A DNA stretch of 6,021 nt, taken from Actinomycetes bacterium. GTDB lineage: Bacteria; Actinomycetota; Acidimicrobiia; Spongiisociales; UBA4744. Every line of letters begins with the position of its first letter. Position 1 is the first letter of the stretch. The notes beneath the pieces are model-generated. The model worked only from the letters and a program-made list of their open reading frames with translations. It made no database searches and was not told the DNA's origin. Position numbers and translations under genes: made by a program. Below, one piece after another: positions 1 to 5,623 of the stretch. Location of the stretch: NCBI GenBank assembly GCA_024641205.1, contig JAHEDM010000175.1, forward strand, positions 1 through 6,021. The letters are read 5' to 3'.

Positions 1-272
1 GAGAACCCGGACGTGCCAACAACAGCGTGACTGCCCTGGGACCGCCAACGGGCCAGATTCCCCATCACCACGTCGGGAGTAGTGAATTCGACTACCACGT
101 CGCACCCGGCCAGGGAGGCTGCATCCTCCGAGATCTTGAGTCCGGCCGACTCCCCACCACCGCCGGTCGGGTCGAACAACCCGGTCAATTCGAGGTCGGC
201 GGCGAGGTTGACGCTGGTTGCCACCATTCTGCCCATGCGACCGTTCGCTCCGGAAACACCTACGCGGATCAT
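1..272 (-). CDS. dapB: 4-hydroxy-tetrahydrodipicolinate reductase, N-terminal part (cut by window edge)
   Basis: DapB reduces 4-hydroxy-tetrahydrodipicolinate with NAD(P)H in the cytoplasmic diaminopimelate/lysine pathway. Only the first 90 codons are present; the rest lies beyond base 1. The protein starts MIRVGVSGANGRMG, which holds the nucleotide-binding loop G8-A-N-G-R-M-G14 at the end of the first beta strand. It continues with a VEFTTP segment (residues 61-66), the usual V-D/E-F-T-x-P position, and VVGTSGF (84-90), matching the family's VGTTGF with Ser for the second Thr. The start is well fixed: the ATG overlaps the TGA of the upstream M16 peptidase gene (ATGA, four shared bases), and a strong GAGGAG ribosome site lies 8 bases before it inside that gene. 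This implies translational coupling in one minus-strand operon. M16 peptidase followed by dapB is a common actinobacterial order. Confidence 0.95.
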   Translation of the reverse strand, partial: MIRVGVSGANGRMGRMVATSVNLAADLELTGLFDPTGGGGESAGLKISEDAASLAGCDVVVEFTTPDVVMGNLARWRSQGSHAVVGTSGF

Positions 273-1519
273 GTGAGGAACTCCTCGAACTCGACGCCGT
301 CGAACGGGCCGACCGCTCCCATCACCTTGGTTCCACTCAACACCGTCTCGGCCACCTCCTGCACCTCAGAGGCAGTCACGGCCTCGATGCGCCGGATCTT
401 CTCATCGACCGACAGGTGCTCCATCCGGGTCAACTCATCTCGACCCAATCGGATCATCCGGCTGTTCGGATCTTCGAGGGCCAGCGCCAGCCCGCCCCGC
501 ATGTTGCCTTTGGCCCGATCGAGCTCATCGACGGTAACGCCCCCCGCGATCAGCCCGTTTGTCTCTTCACGGATCAATTCGAGGACGGAGATCGCCTGGG
601 AGGGCGTGGTACCGGCATAGACCCCCCAGGCCCCGGCATCGGCGTAGGGAGCCCGGAAGCTGTACACGGCGTAGGCGAGGCCCCGTTCTTCCCGGATGAC
701 CCGGAAAAGGCGGGAGGAGAGACCCCCACCAAGGACGTGATTGAGCACCTCGAAAGCAAACCGCCGATCGTCGCCACGCAACAAGCCGTTCCCGCCGATC
801 ACCAGGTGGGCTTGTTCGGTAGAGCGGTTGACGACCCGGACGTGGGGTCGCGGATGGAGGGCGGCCAGTTCGTGATCGACCTCGTCCCCATTCCACGTTC
901 CGAAATACCGGGACGCCAACTCAACCACCTCGGCGTGATCAACGCTCCCTGCAACTGCCAACACCGTGGATCCGGCCTGATAGCGCCGCTTCCAATACCC
1001 GGCCAAATCGTCCCGCGTCATGGCGGTGACCGAACGGCGCGTTCCGAGCACCGGACGCTCGAGCGGGTGCCCGGCAAACACCGCCTGAAAGAACTCCTCG
1101 TGGGCGAGGTCGCCGGGATCGTCATCGTTCATGTTGATTTCTTCAATCACAACCTGCCGCTCGGAATCGATCTCCTCGGAGCGGAAGGCCGGCCGCTGCA
1201 GCATTTCGGCCAGCAACTCGAATCCTTCTTCCAGATCATCGTCGAGCAGACGTGCCCAATAACAGGTGTAGTCCTTGGAAGTGAACGCGTTCGACTGGGC
1301 GCCCATCGCGTCAAACCGCTCCGAGATTTCCCGTGCCGAAAGGTGCTCGGACCCCTTGAAGAGAAGATGCTCGAGGAAATGAGATGCTCCCGCTTCAGAA
1401 TCGGCCTCATCCCGCGTGCCGGTGTCGACCCAGCAGCCCAACGCCACTGAGCGAACGCCGGCCACCGGCTCGGTGATGACGCGCAAACCGGTCGGAAGTG
1501 TTGTGAGATCAAAATGCAT
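269..1519 (-). CDS. M16 family zinc metallopeptidase (pitrilysin / processing-peptidase type)
   Basis: A 416-residue protein, the usual length for single-chain bacterial M16B peptidases related to the mitochondrial processing peptidase beta subunit. The inverted zinc motif HFLEH is at H47, E50 and H51. The third ligand is E127 in VVIEEI, exactly 76 residues after H51, as in the processing peptidase, so the site looks intact. The C-terminal half has the conserved LGGGLSSRLF...REERGLAY segment (about 263-283), typical of M16B. No signal peptide is visible, so a cytoplasmic role is likely; the substrate is unknown. The reading frame stays open to base 1954, but the start is placed at 1519 (MHFDLTTLPTG) because homologs begin with this N-terminal beta strand and the upstream extension is the antisense of the rhomboid gene. 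No Shine-Dalgarno precedes this ATG; a TATGAT box 6 bases upstream suggests a leaderless transcript. The stop overlaps the dapB start. Confidence 0.95.
   Translation of the reverse strand: MHFDLTTLPTGLRVITEPVAGVRSVALGCWVDTGTRDEADSEAGASHFLEHLLFKGSEHLSAREISERFDAMGAQSNAFTSKDYTCYWARLLDDDLEEGFELLAEMLQRPAFRSEEIDSERQVVIEEINMNDDDPGDLAHEEFFQAVFAGHPLERPVLGTRRSVTAMTRDDLAGYWKRRYQAGSTVLAVAGSVDHAEVVELASRYFGTWNGDEVDHELAALHPRPHVRVVNRSTEQAHLVIGGNGLLRGDDRRFAFEVLNHVLGGGLSSRLFRVIREERGLAYAVYSFRAPYADAGAWGVYAGTTPSQAISVLELIREETNGLIAGGVTVDELDRAKGNMRGGLALALEDPNSRMIRLGRDELTRMEHLSVDEKIRRIEAVTASEVQEVAETVLSGTKVMGAVGPFDGVEFEEFLT
281..286 (-). promoter_or_regulatory. Ribosome binding site for dapB, inside the end of the M16 gene
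   Basis: On the minus strand the sequence reads GAGGAG, followed by 8 bases and the dapB ATG. It lies within the last codons of the upstream peptidase gene. Together with the ATGA stop/start overlap it decides the dapB start and supports coupled translation. Confidence 0.75.
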
Positions 1520-1525
1520 GGGCGG

Positions 1526-1531
1526 ATCATA
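1526..1531 (-). promoter_or_regulatory. Probable -10 box (TATGAT) giving a leaderless M16-dapB transcript
   Basis: On the minus strand TATGAT (five of six matches to TATAAT) is followed by exactly six bases (CCGCCC) and then the ATG of the M16 gene. Transcription from this box would start at or next to the A of the start codon, giving a leaderless mRNA, which is common in Actinomycetota. There is no purine-rich ribosome site upstream of this ATG, which agrees. No good -35 hexamer is evident at 16-18 bases. Confidence 0.55.
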
Positions 1532-1575
1532 GGACCCGTTCTCGGTTGGGAAGGCATGAACAGTCCCCTGAGGCA

Positions 1576-1581
1576 GATAAT
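1576..1581 (+). promoter_or_regulatory. Possible -10 box (GATAAT) for the rhomboid gene
   Basis: GATAAT lies 10 bases before the ATG at 1592 and would give a very short 5' leader. It overlaps an alternative ATG at 1580, so if this box is used the 1580 start could not be. No clear -35 element is seen. The competing reading is that GAGG at 1570-1573 is a ribosome site for the 1580 ATG. Confidence 0.35.
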
Positions 1582-1591
1582 GTGGTTTCCT

Positions 1592-2410
1592 ATGGCTGAA
1601 GCCACCGTCACGACCTGTTACCGCCATCCGGATCGAGCCACCGGTCTCTCCTGCTCGACCTGCGGGCGGCCCATCTGCGTCGAATGCTCTCGCGACACCC
1701 CCGTCGGCCAGAAGTGCCCGGAGTGCGCCGGGCCGACCGGTCGTCACAAGGTCATCAACGCCCGCCAACAGTTCAACCGCCCGACTCCGGTGACCCAGGT
1801 CATCCTCTTCATCAACGTCGGCATCTTTTTGCTCGCCTACCTGACGGGACGTACCGAATTGACGATTCGGTTCGGCCAGATCAACGAGCTGATTCTCAGT
1901 GGGGAGTGGTACCGGATGATCACCGCTGCGTTCCTCCACGCCGATCCATTCCATATCTTCTTCAACATGTACGCGCTGTACATCTTCGGGCCGCAGATCG
2001 AGCGGCAGATGGGCGGCCTTCCCTTCGCTGCCATGTACATGTCCGCCGCCCTGGCAGGCAGCGCCGCCTATCTGGTATCGGGCGCACCCAACGTGGCGAT
2101 CGGAGCTTCAGGTGCGATCTTCGGTCTGTTCGGGGCCTGGATCGGCGCTACCTACAGCCAGCGCCACACCCCGGCCGGGCGAGCTCTCTTCCGACGGCTG
2201 GCAATACTCCTTGGCATCAACCTTGCCCTCCCGTTGTTCGTTGCTCGTATCGCCTGGGAAGCCCATGTAGGAGGTCTGGTCGCCGGCTTGTTGATCGTGA
2301 CAGCCTGGCAGCGCATCCCCGGCCGCGACTCGCGAGCCACCGCGCTACGAACCGCAAGCGCCCTGGCCGTCGGTGCGGCGGCAGTGCTCATGGCGCTGCT
2401 GGTCGTCTAG
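1592..2410 (+). CDS. Rhomboid family intramembrane serine protease with N-terminal zinc-binding domain
   Basis: A 272-residue membrane protein. Residues 9-45 form a cysteine-rich, B-box-like zinc domain: C9-x2-H12, C21-x2-C24, C29-x2-C32 and C42-x2-C45. From about residue 68 there are six to seven hydrophobic segments (roughly 68-85, 106-133, 143-163, 168-188, 201-219, 223-240, 254-271). Rhomboid hallmarks are present: HADPFHIFFN in the second segment (H116, H121, N125), the nucleophile motif GASG (S173) followed by glycines 178 and 181, and the partner histidine in AHVGG (H225). The catalytic Ser-His dyad is therefore intact and the protein should cleave transmembrane substrates in the cytoplasmic membrane. 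The substrate is unknown. The start is uncertain: ATG 1592 puts the zinc domain close to the N terminus and sits behind a -10-like GATAAT; ATG 1580 would add four residues (MWFP) and has GAGG six bases upstream. The gene is divergent from the M16 gene and 45 bases upstream of the VWA gene, possibly in one operon. Confidence 0.93.
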   Translation: MAEATVTTCYRHPDRATGLSCSTCGRPICVECSRDTPVGQKCPECAGPTGRHKVINARQQFNRPTPVTQVILFINVGIFLLAYLTGRTELTIRFGQINELILSGEWYRMITAAFLHADPFHIFFNMYALYIFGPQIERQMGGLPFAAMYMSAALAGSAAYLVSGAPNVAIGASGAIFGLFGAWIGATYSQRHTPAGRALFRRLAILLGINLALPLFVARIAWEAHVGGLVAGLLIVTAWQRIPGRDSRATALRTASALAVGAAAVLMALLVV

Positions 2411-2439
2411 CGAACCACCCGCAAAGAGCGCTGTTCTGT

Positions 2440-2444
2440 GGGAG
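2440..2444 (+). promoter_or_regulatory. Likely ribosome binding site for the CobT-like VWA gene
   Basis: GGGAG lies 11 bases upstream of the ATG at 2456. The spacing is slightly long but acceptable. It favours 2456 over an in-frame GTG at 2438, which has only a weak AAAGAG (2423-2428) upstream. Confidence 0.45.
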
Positions 2445-2455
2445 ACTTGCTGGTT

Positions 2456-4558
2456 ATGCGCCCGCGTGAACAGTCGATTCTCTCGGAAATACTCCCGCCT
2501 GAAGAGCGGGTAATCGAGGCGGTGGTCGCTCGCTATCAGCGGGTGGCACCGGCTGTGACCCGCTTCGCACGCTCGCTGGCGGGCAACGACAGTCTGCGGG
2601 TCAGACTGGGAGCCGAAGCCTCGGCGAGTGTCGATGACGTGGTGCTCGATCCGGGACTGTTCCAGGCTGCCTACGCCCGCAGCGCTCCGGTAACGCCGGA
2701 AGAAGTGGCTCTTGCCTCTGCCCTGCACGAGGTCGTTCATCTGATCTCAACCGACTTTGAGGACCGGCGGCCCATACCCGCCTCCTGGCTGCCCGAGGAC
2801 TTTGGCCCACCCTCCGAGGTAGCCGTCGACCTGCTGGACGCGATCGCCACAACCGGCGGCCCGGCCGCCGAAACACTGTTCTTTGCGCTCGAGGATGCCC
2901 GTCAGGAATTCTCAGGCATGACCAGCTACCAGGGCGCTCGCTCCGTGCTTGAAGACCTGTACACCGCGGCCACTCCTGGAGCGCTCGGCTCGGCCAAACC
3001 ACTCGGTCAGTTCGCTCTTGCCTGCTTCCTGCTGGCCGGTCGCTACTCGGATCGTGAGATGCTCGAACGGCGCTCGGTCCCCCAGGTTGCGGGAGCGTTG
3101 GCGGACGCCTCGCCCTTTCTGGACGAGGCCCTTTTGGCCGAAGATCCTTGGGAAGTGGGGTATCTCGCCCTCCAGTTGCTGGCCGTCGCTCGACTGCACG
3201 GACTGGTGGTTGAGGGGCCACCGGATGAATCTCCCAGCCGGAAGAAGGCTCGCCAGGAGGCAGACTCATCTGCGATGGCGGATGCCGTCGACCGGGTTCG
3301 TATGATCAGTCCGGTCCTTCGGGACGCAGCCGGCTACGATTCGACGAAGCGGGCAGCCGAAGCTCGGGCCGGGGCAGAGGGCCGCAAGGCACCCGCCGAC
3401 CTCGCCGGCGACGCTTCCACCGACCAGATCCTCCGAGTCAGCCAGTCCCCCATGGTTTACTTGCCGACCGGGCAGACCGGACGGCTGATCGTTTCCCAGA
3501 TACCCGACCGATTCCGGATGTTCGGACGACTGGGCCGGGAAGCTCTTGCCAAGACCGCCCGAGATTGGGGAGTTGCTCAACGTCACGTATCAGGCGAACT
3601 TCACCCCCTCTTCGTCGCCAACCAAAGACGTGGCCTCAGATCGGGCTTCGACAATGGCGACCTGTCCCCGCACTCGGCGTTGCTGATCGGGGCGGGCCTC
3701 TACCAGCGCATGTATGAACGGCGCGATCTTCCCACCAGGCGCGCATACGCGGTGAGCCTCTTGGTAGACGGTTCGGCAAGCATGTTGCAACCGCGCCGTC
3801 TCGATAACGGCTCGCGGGCACCGTGGGGATTGTCCGCTGCGACCCTGGGGGCATGGACGCTGGCCCATCTTTGTGACGAGTTGCAGGTTGATTTCGAGAT
3901 TGCCCTCTTCAATCGATCCTTCGCTGCGACGCCAGGAGATACCGAACGTGCCTTCACCGAACGCCGCCACCGGGCCATGGCCGGCCTGAAACGAACCCAG
4001 GGGACGGCTGCCGAGCGTCTCACCAGCACCGTGAACCATTACCTCATCAAGACCTTCGACGAGCCATGGCGGCGCGCAGAAGACGTACTGGCCGGCTTGT
4101 TCTGGACGACCAGCGAACCCGTTCAGGCTGCCACCCAGGCTCGCAAGGCTCCGGACGATTCGCCCCCCGTTTCGATGTTCGAGAAAGCTGCCAACGTGGA
4201 CGAGTTCAACCTGGCCCATGCCGCCGAACGCATGCTCCAGCAACGCTCCCAGGTGCGGGTGTTGGTGGTCCTGGCCGACGGTATGACCCGTGGCTCGGTC
4301 GAGGCGCTGGCCGCCACCGCCCATTCCATCGAACGGGGCGGAACAACCGTGTTGGGAATCGGCATCGGCGACGCCACCGTGCAGGTGGCCTACAGTCGTC
4401 ATCAGGTAGTAGAACAACCGGATGCCCTCACCCGAGCTATGGTCGAAGGTGTCCGATCGGCGCTTCGTCGAAGCCTCGCCCTGTGGGGAGTCGACACCTG
4501 GTGGTCGCGCGCCAGCCGTCAATCAACCGTGAAAACCGAGGAGCTGATCCGTGCCTGA
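2456..4558 (+). CDS. CobT-like VWA domain protein with an N-terminal HExxH (putative metallopeptidase-like) region
   Basis: A 700-residue soluble protein with no signal peptide or membrane segment. Residues 1-250 are mostly helical and contain HEVVH (H91, E92, H95), then FFALEDARQE (142-151). The second motif matches the EAVEQARVE helix of CobT; the first is not a CobT feature and resembles a zincin site. Residues 251-330 are a charged, low-complexity linker, as in CobT. Residues 384-434 recall the CobT segment that leads into the VWA fold. The VWA domain has a complete MIDAS motif, DGSAS (D438, S440, S442), a second acidic loop LADGM (D608), and a CobT-type end (TVLGIGIGD, then a VVEQPDALTRAM helix). 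The FDEPWRRA...FNLAHAAERML region (534-594) also follows CobT. Such VWA proteins usually work with a MoxR/CobS-type AAA+ ATPase, and one follows here with an 8-base overlap. No CobN or corrin gene is visible, so cobalt chelation is not supported; the target is unknown. An alternative GTG start at 2438 would add six residues. Confidence 0.88.
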   Translation: MRPREQSILSEILPPEERVIEAVVARYQRVAPAVTRFARSLAGNDSLRVRLGAEASASVDDVVLDPGLFQAAYARSAPVTPEEVALASALHEVVHLISTDFEDRRPIPASWLPEDFGPPSEVAVDLLDAIATTGGPAAETLFFALEDARQEFSGMTSYQGARSVLEDLYTAATPGALGSAKPLGQFALACFLLAGRYSDREMLERRSVPQVAGALADASPFLDEALLAEDPWEVGYLALQLLAVARLHGLVVEGPPDESPSRKKARQEADSSAMADAVDRVRMISPVLRDAAGYDSTKRAAEARAGAEGRKAPADLAGDASTDQILRVSQSPMVYLPTGQTGRLIVSQIPDRFRMFGRLGREALAKTARDWGVAQRHVSGELHPLFVANQRRGLRSGFDNGDLSPHSALLIGAGLYQRMYERRDLPTRRAYAVSLLVDGSASMLQPRRLDNGSRAPWGLSAATLGAWTLAHLCDELQVDFEIALFNRSFAATPGDTERAFTERRHRAMAGLKRTQGTAAERLTSTVNHYLIKTFDEPWRRAEDVLAGLFWTTSEPVQAATQARKAPDDSPPVSMFEKAANVDEFNLAHAAERMLQQRSQVRVLVVLADGMTRGSVEALAATAHSIERGGTTVLGIGIGDATVQVAYSRHQVVEQPDALTRAMVEGVRSALRRSLALWGVDTWWSRASRQSTVKTEELIRA
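4538..4543 (+). promoter_or_regulatory. Strong ribosome binding site for the CobS-like ATPase
   Basis: GAGGAG lies seven bases before the GTG at 4551, inside the last codons of the VWA gene. It decides in favour of the GTG start and implies coupled translation of the two proteins. Confidence 0.75.
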
Positions 4559-5543
4559 AAAAGTGACATTCATCGACCCGACCGGAGAAGGGTCTCCGAT
4601 CGAATTGGAGTCTTTCGAGGTTCCGGCCGACGTGCCGGACCGCCCCCGGCGCGTTGCCAAGATCCCCGACCCCGATCCGTTCTACGTTGACCTCGGCATG
4701 CTGTACCGTTTTGCCGCCCTGGAGAAGGTGCGGCGGGCCAGCAGTGAGGCCTTTGTCCCGCTGCATATTGCCGTTCGAGGACACATGGGCACCGGCAAGG
4801 ACCATGACATCGAACAATTCGCGGCGTTGATGCATCTCCCGTACTACCGCATCCCCCTGACCGGGGAAGTCCGCGACGTCACCCTGATCGGATCTACCAA
4901 GCTGTACGGTGACGGAAAGGGCGGAACGGAGAGCCGGTGGGAGGACGGTGACATCACCAGGGCTATTCGCGGTCCTGCGGTGGTCAATCTCTCCGAGCTG
5001 AATGCAGCAGGGGCGGAGACACTGTTTGCGCTCCATGGTTTACTCGACCGCTACCGGGCACTCGACCTCCCCAACGGCGAGTCGGTCAAGCTCCAGGCCG
5101 ACGTCCGCCTCTTCGGAACGATGAACCCCACAGATCTTCGGGACTACGCGGGCACCCAGACGCTCAACAAAGCGTTCGCCGATCGCTGGCTGATATGGGA
5201 AAAAGACTTCCCAAGCGAGTCCCAGCTCACGGCGATGCTCGAACGCCGCTACCCGGCCATGAAGACCGAGTTCGTCGAAGCGTTGGCCCGGCTCACCGTT
5301 GAGGTCAACGAATCGTTCCGAGCCCGGGATGCCGGCACGCGGGTCGAAACACCGATGAGCCTCCGCTCGATCCTCGATCGGGTTCCGACCGGGCTGAAGA
5401 TGTTTGCCAAAGCCCCGGATCCCCTCCTGCGTTCATGGCAGGAATTTGTCCTTCCGCACATCGACCCGTACGACCGTGACCATTACGAGACGGTATGGAG
5501 TGCGGTCGTCCGCAAGGGTCCGGCCGGTCCCCCCTTCAGTTGA
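4551..5543 (+). CDS. CobS-like AAA+ ATPase with altered Walker A and Walker B residues
   Basis: A 330-residue cytoplasmic AAA+ protein of the MoxR/CobS group. It aligns by eye with CobS along the core. The P-loop GHMGTGKDHDIEQFA (77-91) corresponds to CobS GYHGTGKSTHIEQVA; the Walker B strand VVNLSE (144-149) corresponds to CobS LVFDE. Sensor 1 is in GTMNP (N192), and AGTQTLNKAFADRW (200-213) matches the CobS HGTQQINQAQMDRW segment with R212. A possible sensor 2 arginine is R272 in PMSLRS. Two normally conserved residues differ: the P-loop Ser/Thr is D84 and the Walker B Asp is S148, while K83 and the catalytic-type E149 remain. The site may thus be rearranged or weakly active. The GTG start is fixed by GAGGAG seven bases upstream and overlaps the VWA stop by eight bases, so the two proteins are almost certainly partners. 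In this family the ATPase ring remodels a target through the VWA partner; the target here is unknown. Confidence 0.92.
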   Translation: MPEKVTFIDPTGEGSPIELESFEVPADVPDRPRRVAKIPDPDPFYVDLGMLYRFAALEKVRRASSEAFVPLHIAVRGHMGTGKDHDIEQFAALMHLPYYRIPLTGEVRDVTLIGSTKLYGDGKGGTESRWEDGDITRAIRGPAVVNLSELNAAGAETLFALHGLLDRYRALDLPNGESVKLQADVRLFGTMNPTDLRDYAGTQTLNKAFADRWLIWEKDFPSESQLTAMLERRYPAMKTEFVEALARLTVEVNESFRARDAGTRVETPMSLRSILDRVPTGLKMFAKAPDPLLRSWQEFVLPHIDPYDRDHYETVWSAVVRKGPAGPPFS

Positions 5544-5623
5544 TTCAGGAAAAACCCGATGGTGAGAGCTGTGACTCCGAGGTTCCGGCCACTACCGTGT
5601 CCCGGTCCCCGACGAAGTGATCT
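5544..5623 (+). other. 80-base gap between ATPase and LOG-family genes
   Basis: No convincing hairpin followed by a T run, and no clear -35/-10 pair, was found. A short reading frame starting at 5559 behind an AGGA (5547-5550) begins here and overlaps the next gene out of frame; it is not called as a gene. Whether the downstream gene belongs to the same transcript cannot be decided. Confidence 0.4.

Noticed and set aside
275..286. GAGGA/TCCTC inverted repeat around the dapB ribosome site
   Set aside because: The two 5-base arms are separated by only two bases, too short a loop for a stable hairpin; it reflects the SD sequence next to a Leu codon.
218..1450. A 410-codon plus-strand open frame antisense to the M16 peptidase
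   Set aside because: It is a shadow of the M16 gene in GC-rich DNA. Its translation shows no recognisable domain and is Pro/Gly/His-rich, while the opposite strand encodes an intact M16 protein with all zinc ligands.
1520..1954. N-terminal extension of the M16 frame (145 more codons)
   Set aside because: The extension is antisense to the rhomboid gene and has no recognisable domain; M16 homologs begin near the MHFDLTTL start, which has a well-placed -10 box.
1684..2469. A 261-codon plus-strand frame overlapping the rhomboid gene
   Set aside because: Arg/Pro-rich off-frame reading of the rhomboid gene, whose membrane segments and catalytic motifs are intact in the other frame.
3590..4522. 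A 310-codon minus-strand open frame antisense to the VWA gene
   Set aside because: No recognisable motifs, and it lies fully opposite the clear CobT-like VWA domain; explained by third-position GC bias.
5510..5535. GC-rich CCGGCCGG stretch at the end of the ATPase gene as a possible terminator
   Set aside because: The self-complementary part is eight bases with no loop and there is no T run after it.
4551..5543. Calling the ATPase cobS or a magnesium chelatase subunit
   Set aside because: The core aligns with CobS, but the Walker A and B residues differ and no chelatase large subunit or tetrapyrrole gene is in view, so a specific symbol would overstate the evidence.
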